Of a stretch of 64,000 nt of DNA, positions 47,001-57,936 are shown in pieces. The notes beneath the pieces were generated by a model. The model was not told the origin of the DNA, ran no database searches, and worked only from the letters and a program-made list of their open reading frames with translations. The stretch's first letter is position 1. Each line of letters begins with the position of its first letter. The position numbers and the translations under genes are program-made. This DNA comes from Mesocentrotus franciscanus (Eukaryota; Echinodermata; Echinoidea; Camarodonta; Strongylocentrotidae): contig CP137674.1 of NCBI GenBank assembly GCA_037976565.1, positions 34,440,618-34,504,617 on the forward strand. Direction: 5' to 3'.

Positions 47001-50000
47001 CTGCGCTTAGGTTAAGACTAGTAGACTGTTATGTATGGTCTATCCTGTGGTATGGAGCAGAAACATGGAAAATAAGCAAGGCCATAGAAAATACAATAAC
47101 ATCTTTTGAAATGTGGATTTACAGAAGAATGATAAAAATATCCTGGAAACGAATGAAAACCAACAAAGAGATATTGCACATGGCAGGGCGGTAGGATTAG
47201 TAAAGGAGAGAAAAGTCAAATACTTTGGTCATGTTAAAAGGCACCAAAGCCTCTTAAAGGATGTGTTGGAGGGAAGAGTGGAAGGAACTAGACCGAGAGG
47301 GAGACCCAGAATCAACTGGGAAGAGAATGTCAAGAACTGGAGTGGACTAAAACTGCAAGAGTGCACAAGAATGGCAAAAGATAGGGTGAAATGGTGAGAT
47401 GTTGCAATCAACCTCCGAACCGGGAGAAGATACTTAGATAGATAGAATTGTTATTATTACCACACTCATTATTATCGCTATTATTTGTTAATGATTATTT
47501 TTATTGGAATTATTATTAGTATTAGTATTTGTTTTCATCATCATTATTGTCATTACCATTATTGTAACTATCCTTATTATTGTTCATGTAATATTGAGAA
47601 TAATATTGGAGGTTCGGATAACCATCTTTAAACTGAATTTGAATTAAGAAATGTATTCACGATACCCTCGACCCCCCCCCCCTCCCCTTGAATATGCCAC
47701 AGAAATACTGTAGGTACTTGGCATGCAAAGAAATAGAGCTGAAATCTGGGTGCAACATCATGATCTTGTAATGTTGAGCCGAGCTTTCTATATTCCATCT
47801 TCTTGATATTCATTTTAAACAAAGACGTTTCAAAGTATGCTAATGAAATATATAATATTGTATGAACACTGGGTACATTTAAATGAAAATTTTTTGATGA
47901 GAATTGTAACAACAGATTAAATCTACACATGCATATATAATAGGCGTTCATCAACATTTAGTCTTTTATCTTGACTGATCTTGACAGAGCAAACTTATTA
48001 TGAAGCACATACTCGAGTGTAGTATCATCCAGCCAGGTGAAATTTCCCAAACCACTCCTCAGGAGCCCAAACAAGTAACAAAGATACGGATCACTTGGAT
48101 TAAATGGGGGAAGTAGCTCTTTGAGAAATGTCTGTAAGCAAAATAGAGAAGAAAATCATAATGAATTGATGATTTATTCACAAATTGAGTCAGAATGGGA
48201 ACCCTTATCATCAGCTGAGAGAGTTCCCTGTGATTTAGCATGTTTTAAAGGACTTTCTCTCTCTTATTCTCTCTCTCCCTTCCTCCAACCCTGCTCCTTC
48301 TCTCTCTCTCTCTCTCTCTCCATCTCTCTTTCTTCTCTCTCTCTCTCTTCTCTCTCTCTCTCTTACGCCTCTCTTTCTTTTTATCTGACTATCCTCTTCT
48401 GATGTATAGACTGTGCATGTTAACTGCATTTCGCCATTATTTATGCATTGACATTTTTCATATTTAACCTCGAATATTGCGACATAATGGGTGAATTCCT
48501 TTGAACACTTATTTAATCTAACGTCTTTCAACCTTTGAAACTGAAATTAAACCATGATAGCGACCTAATTGTAAAATAATGATAACAGTAATAATAATAA
48601 TAATATTCCGCTTTTATAAAGCGCCCAATACATCGATAAAACGATGTGTCTAAGCGCTTTACAGATATTTTATTATCCCGGTCTTCGGATTCAGGTTTAC
48701 CCACACACAATGTATACACATTCTCCTCTCCCTGGGGAGCATGCCGGCCAGTCGCCATTTTGCAAGCGCACACTTGCTCATCCAACACATTAACTTTCGC
48801 ATCCTACCGGGTACTCATTTAAGAATATCAGCGTAATTGCTTTTCTTAAAAGCTTTGTAGGCCCGCAATAAATTATCGATGAAATAATTTATCATTATAA
48901 CAAAATGTGTAGAATAAGAAATAATTTCTCACTTTTACAGATTCAGAATGAAAAAAGTATTGTTGAAATACTGATTTTGTAAGAAGTGTTTAAATCACAT
49001 TATCTCATAACTATCGCCAATTCCGGGGGGAATGACAGACTTTTTAAAAGTAGCATGACATATATGAATTTTTATATTGTATTGGGTAATTTGTATTGCA
49101 TTGCAATGAATTTACTTTCACTCGATTTTGCCGTGTAATTTGGGAAAGCACTGCGTTAATCATGATTTTTCGATAAACTATTAGGCATTTTGCAAATGAA
49201 AACAACATTTCAATTTTGTTGCAAATGAAACCCATTACAGAAACAAGTCCACATGGTTGACATGGGTATCCCCACCCCACATAAAAAAAACACATCTAAG
49301 AGCGACAACGTACATGATTTCGTGAAAATATGATGGTCAATGAAATCTGGTTGAGTGTTGTTTGCGGTGGGTAGAGTGGAGTACACAAAAAATGTAGGTA
49401 TTTAGGTCGGGATTTAGGTTTAGTTTCCTGAATTATCTTAATCAGCTTGACCGTGTGAATACTGTATATAAAATGTGTCATTAGACTTACGTTGACTTCG
49501 GCTGTCTTGATGAAAGCCAAATCACCGCCATAACTTTGACAAGTTTCCCTTGCAGCACTTGGTGTTCCATGAGGTGTGAACTTAATGAGATACTGAGATT
49601 CACCGAGCTCTTGCCATCTACAGCCATCGGCTGTTTATATAACATTACATAATAAATTCATTTGTATGAAAGCGGAACGATAAGATAAATAGAATGGTGA
49701 AAGTTTGAAATAATTCGGACCAATACTATAAAACAATCATGAATGTTTGGAAAACGCGATCGCTAAATATGCACTAATCTCATATTGGCAATTTGATCCG
49801 TGGATTGTGACGTAGACACGGACAACTCTCCCGTTAGCCGTGTACAAGCATATTATTAATTTATAATCCTTTAAGTACTTCCTCCCTAGGGGCACAACTC
49901 ATATATATAATGGATAGCATATCTGTATATTATGTCCTCTAAAGAGAATAGACCCTCCCAAATCATCCTTCTTTTTTGGGGGGAAATTTAGTCATTTTGT

Positions 50001-53000
50001 GTGTTGGAATAAATGAAAAATTGTGCGCCACTACATCATGAGAGATTACCCATTCGGCAAATTTTAAGAGCCCTTACCTTTAGTGATTACAATTTTCGAA
50101 AAATCGTAATTTTTGTATTTTGTTGGTGCTATTTATTCAAACTTTTACCACTCTACTTTAATCTCTGATTTTCGGCACTCTCTTCTAGTCTAATATTTTT
50201 TATATATCTCATTCATAGATTCTTATTCGCTGATTGGTCAAACCTATATCGCATGACAAGGGGCATCTATCATTGCGTCAGAGGGTTTCTATCAATTGAC
50301 CTAAGGCCAAATGATAGAACGCCAAAACCCTGTGATAGTACGCCTAACCCCTCTGCGACTTTTGCACACACAGAGCGAACGCAATTTCAAATGCCCTCCA
50401 GCGGGTGACTCCCGCGGTGTCACGGCGCTCACGCAGTGCAATTTACGCTGAGTCGCAGTAACTGCACTACACTACTGCAGTATCATGTATAGATTGGATT
50501 TTCGTATGTTGGATTTCTTTTAGCGTTGGATATTTGAAACTTTTGAACTTCGAAAGACTGTAAATATGTTACCAAGATGACTATTGATGTTAGATTTCTT
50601 TTCTAGACCTATTCATGAATCAATGAAAAGGATGAGGTATGTAAAACAAATATGGACTGCTCTGTAATCGGATGGTGGTGGAAATTATCACTCCCTCGGT
50701 AGTGTTCATACCGGCCCTTCTATCAGATAGAAGGGCCAGTATGAACACGACCTTGGGAATGATAATTTCCACCATCATTCTCATGAGCAGTCAATATTTG
50801 TATACTATCACATATTTCTAAGAGGTAGCCAGTATGTGATTACGTATTGAGGATGATACTTCATTGTGCTGTTATTCCAGCTAACATTGTGTTAGAGAAT
50901 AATAAGTAAATTATGCGGCCATTTTCGCGACATTTTTGCCGTGAACAGTCAGCGAAAATTGATCTAGAATATGTATACAATGTTATTTTACACGCTCCTT
51001 CAGAAGGAGACTAAACATATGCAAAACGACTCAAAATACCTACCGATAGGTATTTGGCAGATATGTCGTCTATTTGATGTGCATGTTCGTCGATTCCATC
51101 GTCCATGTATTGGGTCAGTGAGGCTCAATCGAGACCTCATCACAGCACAGTAAGGTGGTGGATTGGTCGGCTCGGTATATAGAGGAGTATCCCAGTTGGT
51201 ATACCTTGAAAATGATTAATATCAAATAGCATTAACAATACAACTTAGATTTAAGCACATCATAAATTCATTAGAAATGCTTTTTAAAAAATTTGCCATA
51301 TTGGACATATATTTACTACATTATCACTCGAGTGTCTTTGGAACAAAAGAACATTGAACCTTCTGGTAAATCAATATGAAAGGCTTATGACTAATTTTGT
51401 GAATGCATTTAAATGGTACATTTTGCATGTGACTAGAAATTGTTCATTCATTCGTTGACAAAACTTACGTTTAGAGCAAACATGATAATTGTAGATTTTG
51501 TTATTATCAAAAATAATTGTGAGCAAAACGTTTTTGTGCAGAAAACATGCTTTTAGTGGCGTGAATTTGAATTTGAATGAAATATAAATATAGTGTTCTT
51601 GTTTTCAATGTAGGGATGAAATTTACAAGATTTTTAATCTTTCATTTGTCCCAACTCATTTTTAAACCAAGCTTCACTTGTATTTATTGTCAAGATGTTT
51701 GTAATTTTATACTTTTGTATTTTGTATTTTATGTGGTTTTAATGAGTGAATAAATTGAATTGAATTGAATTGAATTGAATAAACGATTTGCTTTGAGAAG
51801 AAAACCTAAGTATGGTGGGGGGTTGGAGGGAGGGCATTTACAAAACTATAAGAAAAAAACGTAATTTGTTGGCGTGACGCGCCGCGTAACATGATAGAAA
51901 TAAGTTTTTCTGTCACCACTCCACATTGTTACTGATTTGTATGAATAAACGATCAATATCAAATTCATGCTCTAAAGAATGGAATCTTGATGGCTTCAGC
52001 ACTCTACATCAATTTGCTTTCAACAAAATTTGTCACATTATTTGACCTTAGACATTTGAATTTTTGATACTTTAAATAGTTCGATTTATCAGGGTAAAAT
52101 ATGGAAGATACTCCATGACTTAGAAGAATCCTGGAATATGAATATTTGATCAAAATGCGAATCAATAACAAAAAATTATACGATTTTCTTTTAGCCCCTC
52201 TTCATCAAATGGTCAGTGTTCCCTTTCTGCTCTCGAATGCCTATTATTAAACCCATTGACATAATGAAAAATCTATATGGGAAAAAAAGAGTGAAAAAAA
52301 GGAGTGGCATTATGATAGTTGATACATACCCTGTGGTCGTGTTATCAATCCATCTGTATGTTCCATTCTCATCTCTGTCTTCTAAGCCGATGTAATAGTG
52401 ACCGTAATCAGAATTTGTTGATAATTTCCCGGCTATGAAATCCTGTTTTTTTTAAATGAATATAACATGTATACATTTGGATGTTAACATATAACTGGCA
52501 TTAGTAGCATTAGTATTGAAAAGCTGACTACCATTATGCCAAGTGAGTGTTTCGATTATAGCACTAAAATTACATGTAATCTAGACTTTCCACTGGCTTT
52601 AGCTAACCAGTTTAGAGTAGTATTTTACATTCAAATGAGAAAAAAAAGGTATTTGGTGCTATTTTCTTGTCTTTTTCTACCGGAGAGTTTTAGGTAATGC
52701 AAATACTGTCATGTGTATCTTTTGGGGAAAACAACAGAAGTACATACAAAACAGCCAATAATAATTATTACCAGTTTCGTTTTTGGTGAATAATTTACTC
52801 TCTGTCTTTCTTTTCATTTGTTCGGTATTACCATAATATTTTGTATCATATCTGATATCGATTTAAATAAAGACAATTTGTAACTACTATGTTTTGAAAT
52901 GGTAAATTTAGAATCGACCTCAGCATAATTGAGTCTATTCCTTTTCATTTTGACCATTCTTAAAAGCCTAAATACACATCAATTCTTATGTTATACATAA

Positions 53001-55714
53001 TCAACCTTTTCCAATTTGTCCCAGTTTTTTTTATGTTGTCACGTGACCAGAGGTCAATGGCTCGTAGTATGTTACTTTACGCTATAGCCAGAAATAAACT
53101 GAATTTTACGTTTAAGAAACTAAACTCACAGTACAAGGTACAAAAATCTCGTGACTCACGAGACGATAGATGACGGGAACGAGCGCTCGCGAGATTGGAA
53201 ATAAAACAGGCCGGTTTTGCTCATTTGCATACGACCTGCGGTCTGAATGGTCCCTATTCTTCAGTAAACGAAATACGTGTGCATCAGAGGTAGGCCTATT
53301 AGTGCAAAATTTAGTCGGAGAATGAAGGATTTATATTTGATATTCTTTCAGATAAATCGAAGAGTAGAGCTTTAAGGTTATTCCTACATGTTATTGTTGA
53401 TGTGTCGTGGTCAAGGGATATGCAACCGGATTGTGGATCATATGGTTCCCGGTTCGAGTCCCACCGCATTAATTTCGTATGGCAAGACTTAAATATACAT
53501 TTGCCACTCTCTACCCAGGTGTTAAATGGGTACCCGGCAGGATGCAAACATTCATGTGGCTGGATTGGCATGTACGCGTTTGTAAAATGGCGCCTTGCCG
53601 GAATACAACTGAAATCTCACTTGTTCAAATATCCTTTCTGATGTCATTTGAACTATATTACTGTACTTTGTCATAATTTGCTTTCATTTATCTATAATTT
53701 ATGTTCATAAGTGTTATGATTAATCTTGTCTTTATATATATATCTGTAGTTCATGAGTTAGTAGTTATCTGTAATTTCGTTGTTAAACTATAATTATAAA
53801 GCGCATTCATAATTTCTCAGAAGATGAAAGGCGCTATAGGTTATTACCATTATTGTAGTATTAATGCTCCATAATGAGTAGTCTAGTTCTGGACTCTTTT
53901 TATTGATTCTTTTATTCGCCGACTATATGCGTTGTCGGGATTGCGCCATCACTCGGCTTAACGTCTATAGTATAGTCGGCGAATAAAAGAATCAATAAAA
54001 AGAGTCCAGAACTAGACTAAATAATAGTGAGCAGAGCGTGTGTACCATCATGTGCGGATTAGCAACTGAATCCAATGACCAGGGTAATAATAATTGCAAT
54101 GTAAAGCGTTTTTAAACGAAGTATTAAGTGCTATACAAATTTGACTATTATTATTATTGGAAAGGACAGAACAGGAGGAATCAATCAAATGGAAAGATCA
54201 TAAACATCCAAGTTACAATGGGAATAATCCGTCCACGAATTTTCAATTTTAAACAATTGGGAATTAACGTCAGAGTTTTAGAAGTCACATTTTAAAAACA
54301 CTACCACCTATAAAATTTTATGTATTGTGGTTCACTGGTGGAAAATCGTGGGTTAGTGAACAAAAGCAATCTATTCGGTTCCTCAAAGAATGCCTATGGT
54401 GTATTAGTCGCAGTTTAAAGTAAAATTAGAAAAAGCCTACGATCCAATGATGTTTTTCTTGGAAGGCTGAACTTCATAAAGCACCTGCTAATTAGAATAT
54501 CATGTTTATTATCAGTATTTACAATATTCTCTTGCCGTATTTGTTCTGAAGAAATCGAAATTTGCCAGATATTCCCGATACATCATAGAAATACAAAGGC
54601 AACGGTTCAAAATAACTCGCCGTGTTAGTTAAACTGTATAGGGTTTTAATAATACACGGTAAATGTGTGTATATATCCTTACATTCTGTTCAGCTGATGT
54701 GATGATTGGCATGTCACCCCCTAAGCTTTGACAGTGTGCACGTGTTTCAGTGAATGTCCTGCCGAAATCGTAGAAGACATACTGATAGTCACCAAACACA
54801 TCCAACCCTGATGTAGTACAATCCTGACATTCACCTGTAAGCATGGTAAGACAACAATAATTATGACAGCGATGCTATTAGAGACATCTTGTATTATATT
54901 TTATTAAGTTAATCTTTATTTTATCACGGTGATTCGTCAAAGTAAATGAAGGAAATTTCTTTTTTCTTTCAAATACAATTAGAACAATATAGATAAAGAA
55001 TGAAAACGGTTTAGATAACATGCAGAAAGCATGATAAATCATCATTGAGCTTGGGCATGATGGGTAAATGAATTACAGTAAGCACATTAGGAGTAATATT
55101 CGGATTAACAACTTAGGCTTCAAGAATATCATCCAAATAATGCAATGTGATATGTGGATGATATAGTTTACGATTCAACATTCACTTGTAAGTAAATGTT
55201 TATGGACATCACCTGGCAGACAGTAAGTGAAATATTATCCCTTTATTATTTCTTAGATGAGCTAGACCATACACTGTACTAAAAAGCTCGATCCTTTGTT
55301 CAGTTCTTGTCGTTTTTCTTATTTCGGATCGATACAACAACAAAATGAGAACTCGTTTACAGCAGGGATGATCGAAATAGCTTATTAAAATAGCAAAGGG
55401 CGTTGTACATCGATAATTAGTATTCGTAAGGTTTTTCTGATATAATTGTATTTTATATAACTTGTAGATGTTTTCATAATTGTAATTGTTATTATTCTTC
55501 TTATCAATAATAACCTTGACTGGCCTGTTTTCCCACGACATTACGAGTAGCACATGTTTCTTTCCTATCTTTATACATGCTATTGTTGATTTGGTTTCTT
55601 ATGAGGAAATAAACTTCAAAATGATTTGAATTCTGTAAAATAAAAAAATAAAAATTTTCTATTGTAATCTTTTCATGTGGAAACATTTTTTTTTTCTCTC
55701 TCTATCTTTCTCCT

Positions 55715-55746
<32 letters not shown>

Positions 55747-57028
55747 AGTTTCCGAATTCACTATAAACTACGATTTATATTCACACGCCGCTGATAAAAG
55801 TGGGATAAATGATTAAAGAAATACAATTGTAAATATTAATAACAGTCTAATATTGATCTAGAATATGTATAGAATGTTATTTTGCACGCTCCTTCAGAAC
55901 TAGACTAAACATGGTGAGTATGCAAAACGACTTGAAATACCTACCGACAGGTATTTGGCAGATATGTCGTCTACTTGATGTGCATGTTACTTGATTCCAT
56001 CGTCCATGTATTGGGTCAGTGAGGTTCAATCGAGACCTCATCACAGCACAGTTAGGTGGTGGTTGGTCCGACTCGGTATATAGAAGAGTATCCCAGTTGG
56101 TATACCTTGGAAAGGATTAATATCCAATAGAATAAACAGTAAAACTTAGATTTAAGCACATCATGAATTCCATAGAAATGTTAGAGATATATAAAGGACA
56201 TAAATTAACTGCATCATGACTCGAGTGTCTTTGGAACAAAAGAACATTGAATCTTCTGGTAAATCAATATGAAGGGCCTATGACTAATTTTGTGAATGCA
56301 TTAAGTGGTACATTTGGCCTGTAACTAGAAGTTTTTCACTCATTCGTTGACGAAATTTGATTCGAGCAAGTATTGTAGATGCGTAAATTTGAATGTGAAT
56401 GAACAGTTCGGGAATATGAAAGATTTAGAAAACTATGGGAAACAAACGTAATTTGCTGGCGTGACGAACCGCGTAATAGGATAGAAATGAGCTTATATGC
56501 CACCACTCCACATTGTTTCTGATTTGTATGAATGAACGATCAATATCAAATTAATGCTCTAAAGAATGGTTACTTGATGGCCTTTAGTACATACAAAAGG
56601 GACAATTTTCCACGACTCAGAAGAATCCTGAAATGATTGAAATGAGATTTATTACTAACCCTGATCAGATATTTATCTCTAAATGATTTGAATAAATTGT
56701 TAGGGTTTCACGATAATTTTTTTTTTTATTATTTTCGGTTCTTGTTTGAAATTCGTCAGAGGGAAAATAATGTCCCTTGCCCTCCTTTTAAAGTAGCTAT
56801 TGCTTCTTCTGCGCTTTAATATACCTATCATTAAAACCACTAACATAACGAAGAAAACGCTAGGAAAAAAACTAGTTGCAAAAAGGCGTAGCATTATACC
56901 ACGATGATAGTTCATACATACCAAGGGTCCGTTCCATCAATCCATCTGTATGTATCATCCTCATCCATGTCTTCTAAACCGACATAATAGTTACCATCGC
57001 CGTCCGTTAAACTCATGGCAATGAAATC
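37741..57028 (-). CDS. Gene C (5' end missing): five-CTLD receptor with two ITAMs
   Basis: Sixteen minus-strand exons, 5' to 3': 57028-56922, 56105-55945, 54834-54683, 52442-52330, 51204-51044, 49630-49491, 48131-48013, 43815-43685, 43079-42934, 42074-41968, 41191-41055, 40339-40197, 39795-39686, 39249-39119, 38555-38393, 38020-37741. They sum to 2301 nt, 766 residues in one frame. Each CTLD is built from N, middle and C exons with fixed phases: 1 between domains, 0 after N, 2 after the middle. Then come a Ser/Thr stalk, a membrane segment and a 93-residue tail with seven tyrosines. Tandem CTLDs recall the mannose receptor family, but the tail has two exact ITAMs (YQDL-x6-YQDI and YQDL-x8-YEEL), which recruit Syk/ZAP-70-type kinases in known systems. 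Only CTLD-4 keeps an EPN sugar-binding motif. The N exon of CTLD-1 and the signal peptide are not in the window. An activating pathogen or glycan receptor is inferred. Confidence 0.85.
38393..38555 (-). CDS. Gene C exon: Ser/Thr stalk and transmembrane segment
   Basis: 163 nt, phase 1 to 2. PTSSSSPTVSTLPKSTS is a likely O-glycosylated stalk, followed by the hydrophobic AIFVIIIAIILIIIF and the basic YKRR. Confidence 0.9.
39119..39249 (-). CDS. Gene C CTLD-5, C exon
   Basis: 131 nt, phase 2 to 1. The correct frame reads FPDWSNGNETLFQSKRC, GWRKLPC and RFACEKPP; the longest ORF here is in the wrong frame. Confidence 0.9.
39686..39795 (-). CDS. Gene C CTLD-5, middle exon
   Basis: 110 nt, phase 0 to 2. 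YWFGLDDINQNSTFQWIDGT; donor GTATGT inside the apparent ORF, chosen to keep phase 2. Confidence 0.9.
40197..40339 (-). CDS. Gene C CTLD-5, N exon
   Basis: 143 nt, phase 1 to 0. SYSFARKYCQTQGGDLAQPK is clear. Parent of the pseudogene exon at 6819-6961. Confidence 0.9.
40575..40720 (-). repeat. tRNA-derived SINE (family 1)
   Basis: Minus strand: B-box-like AGATTCGAAGCCC, then body ACATTTGCCACACTAGACCC and AGGTGTAGTAAGTGGGTAC. Same body as at 53.5 kb. Confidence 0.6.
41055..41191 (-). CDS. Gene C CTLD-4, C exon with EPN
   Basis: 137 nt, phase 2 to 1 (acceptor CACAG chosen because the nearer ATTCAG breaks the frame). SAWRGSEPNDDGNEDC, MGWVDISC and PFICE: EPN intact, WND changed to W-V-D. This is the best candidate for calcium-dependent mannose-type binding. 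Confidence 0.9.
41968..42074 (-). CDS. Gene C CTLD-4, middle exon
   Basis: 107 nt, phase 0 to 2. YVFFGLTDQAVEGNFTWIDG is a typical CTLD core. Confidence 0.88.
42100..42930 (-). other. Gene C intron in CTLD-4
   Basis: AT-rich intron with a short AATAATAAT plus GCGCCTAATAC stretch near 42230 like a CR1 tail. No exon seen. Confidence 0.45.
42934..43079 (-). CDS. Gene C CTLD-4, N exon
   Basis: 146 nt, phase 1 to 0. LARSFSNARTYCQYHGADLA, LIKSHDIN, the CTLD helix 1 region. Confidence 0.88.
43685..43815 (-). CDS. Gene C CTLD-3, C exon
   Basis: 131 nt, phase 2 to 1. YSNWYTATESNNADSWGC, then SWYDSTPQSLPYICERSRG. No EPN. Confidence 0.85.
43855..43920. repeat. ATT/ATC trinucleotide-like repeat
   Basis: TTATAATTACCATTATCATC-type simple sequence. 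Confidence 0.7.
44590..47450 (+). mobile_element. RTE-like LINE, degenerate
   Basis: An endonuclease ORF runs to 45579: TWNIRTLYKVG, GIAETRW, YSGGEKHQHGVGMLI, IGDWNAKVG, RNQIDYILI and DCDHNPV are apurinic-type endonuclease motifs. The reverse transcriptase that follows is broken by stops and frameshifts, with YFIDYSKAFDKIHHDKL, a YADD box (LRYADDSVLF near 46670) and the FEMWIYRRMIKISW C-terminal region. The 3' end carries GATAGATAG. The endonuclease resembles the RTE/BovB group. Inserted in sense-opposite orientation to gene C, in an intron. Upstream 43970-44590 may be its 5' UTR. Confidence 0.85.
48013..48131 (-). CDS. Gene C CTLD-3, middle exon
   Basis: 119 nt, phase 0 to 2. CYLFGLLRSGLGNFTWLDDT fits the middle CTLD pattern (W-L-D-D for WxDG). 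About 4.2 kb, including an RTE LINE, separates it from its C exon. Confidence 0.8.
48240..48370. repeat. (CT)n microsatellite
   Basis: Long TCTCTC run with interruptions in the intron between CTLD-3 N and middle exons; the minus ORF across it is Arg/Glu low-complexity artefact. Confidence 0.85.
48595..48790. repeat. Interspersed repeat with AGCGCTTTAC core
   Basis: Starts with AATAATAAT, then TTTATAAAGCGCCCAATAC and TAAGCGCTTTACAGATATTT; a repeat style common in marine invertebrates. Family not named. Confidence 0.45.
49491..49630 (-). CDS. Gene C CTLD-3, N exon
   Basis: 140 nt, phase 1 to 0, donor GTAAGT. GCRWQELGESQYLIKF, then SAARETCQSYGGDLAFIKT. Confidence 0.88.
50651..50800. repeat. 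Foldback hairpin element
   Basis: GTGTTCATACCGGCCCTTCT pairs with AGAAGGGCCAGTATGAACAC around a tiny loop, and outer arms GGTGGTGGAAATTATCA and TGATAATTTCCACCATC extend it. The end word TGAGCAGTCAATATTTG recalls the 4.7-kb hairpin. Confidence 0.75.
51044..51204 (-). CDS. Gene C CTLD-2, C exon
   Basis: 161 nt, phase 2 to 1. YTNWDTPLYTEPTNPPPYC, RWNRRTC and HICQIP. EPT-N replaces EPN. Duplicate of 55945-56105. Confidence 0.88.
51755..51782. repeat. (TTGAA)n pentamer run
   Basis: Five or so GAATT units. Confidence 0.8.
52330..52442 (-). CDS. Gene C CTLD-2, middle exon
   Basis: 113 nt, phase 0 to 2. HYYIGLEDRDENGTYRWID marks the middle of a CTLD. Confidence 0.88.
53395..53600 (+). repeat. tRNA-derived SINE (family 1)
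   Basis: A-box-like GTCGTGGTCAAGGGATATG, B box GGTTCGAGTCC at 53449-53459, then ACATTTGCCACTCTCTACCC and AGGTGTTAAATGGGTACC. Confidence 0.7.
53879..54020. repeat. Perfect 50-nt-arm hairpin element
   Basis: Left arm 53879-53928 and right arm 53971-54020 are complementary with no mismatch by eye (TAGTCTAGTTCTGGACTCTT and onward); loop 42 nt. Confidence 0.88.
54683..54834 (-). CDS. Gene C CTLD-2, N exon
   Basis: 152 nt, phase 1 to 0, donor GTAAGG. It has an extra N-terminal C-x-x-C, then YVFYDFGRTFTETRAHCQSL, GGDMPIITSAEQN, the CTLD first strand and helix 1. Confidence 0.88.
55690..55745. repeat. (TC)n microsatellite
   Basis: TCTCTC run in the intron between CTLD-1 C and CTLD-2 N exons. The rest of that intron shows nothing. 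Confidence 0.85.
55945..56105 (-). CDS. Gene C CTLD-1, C exon
   Basis: 161 nt, phase 2 to 1. YTNWDTLLYTESDQPPPNC, then WNQVTC and HICQIP, the CTLD end. No EPN motif. Near-identical to 51044-51204. Confidence 0.85.
56922..57028 (-). CDS. Gene C CTLD-1, middle exon
   Basis: 107 nt, phase 0 to 2, donor GTATGT. NYYVGLEDMD and YRWIDGTDP are the CTLD WIGL-like and WxDG elements. The matching N exon was not found upstream. Confidence 0.85.
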
Positions 57029-57059
57029 CTGTGTATGTTATGAAGAGAAGAGGAATACA

Positions 57060-57610
57060 TTGAAAACTGGTATGAATGGGGCAAAATGCATTTTTTTCCG
57101 TTATGGTGGAGTGGTGGGGTGAGCAACCCATCCCATCTCCCTCAATTTAAAGGATCGATATCCGAGTCGTATTCGTTGCGTTCCTGGCTTAATTAAAGCC
57201 ACCTGAATATTACAATGCCTGGGAATGTTCCATGAAAATTCTGAAAATATTGAATCGCAGTTTTAGATGTCACATTTTCCAAGTACTACAACCTATAAAG
57301 GTCTTTGTTTTGAAGTTCACTTGTGGAATCCAATCAAGGTTTATTAAATACACGAATGGCAGTCATAGACTGAATGTACATGATTTTACAGTGCAGGTAA
57401 AATACAATGCAAGTATTACATAACAACATGAGATCAGGAAAAATGGAATTAAATATAATGTGTGCAAGCATAATCTAAAATTTGATTTGTTAAATGTTTA
57501 ACTTTAGTTTACACAACAATTTGTAAATTTCACTTGGTTGTACAATTGGACACTTGGTGTGTGATGGTAAATAAGAAGGTAGCTTGCCCTTATCATGCTT
57601 AGGTAAGTCG
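57060..57610. other. Stretch upstream of the last recognised CTLD exon
   Basis: A CTLD N exon would be expected on the minus strand here or further up, but no helix-1 motif with a phase-0 donor was found. Confidence 0.45.
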
Positions 57611-57614
57611 GATG

Positions 57615-57936
57615 CTCTCTGCAAAATGATCATCTATACGATTAGCAGCCTCTTTAAAGTGGTTTGGATCATCTATAGAGAGTTCAGGAATGTTAATCGG
57701 TGCTTGGTCTTGAGGGCCATTTGTAAGTAGCTTAATCTGACGATACCAGCTCGCAGGATTCTGAGTTTTCAATTTTCGAACTCTTTTGTTATAGAATTCT
57801 TTCTTTGCAGCTCTTATAGCAAATATTTCCTTATTTCTTAAGTGACGCCAAAGGACCTGATTATTTACATGCTAAGCTTGTTGTCTTTGGACAATCAGAG
57901 ATTTAACATTACAGTTGATCCATGGTTTATCATTTA
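57615..57936 (-). mobile_element. LINE ORF2 fragment (linker before reverse transcriptase)
   Basis: One frame with a single stop: NDKPWINCNVKSLIVQRQQA, later KKEFYNKRVRKLKTQNPASW and YRQIKLLTNG. This is the region between endonuclease and RT in CR1/L2-type LINEs. Confidence 0.75.

Larger units (their letters stand above)
50930..52500 (-). repeat. CTLD tandem duplication, unit 2
   Basis: Contains CTLD-2 middle and C exons and the intron between them; aligns with 55850-57060. Confidence 0.85.
52450..54680 (-). other. Gene C intron between CTLD-2 N and middle exons
   Basis: Besides the SINE and hairpin listed separately, AT-rich sequence with a CR1-tail-like stretch (GCGCTATAGGTTATTACC, 53830). 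No further exon seen. Confidence 0.45.
55850..57060 (-). repeat. CTLD tandem duplication, unit 1
   Basis: Contains CTLD-1 middle and C exons. Introns also match unit 2 (shared GATTTGTATGAATRAACGATC stretch), so the duplication is genomic. Confidence 0.85.
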
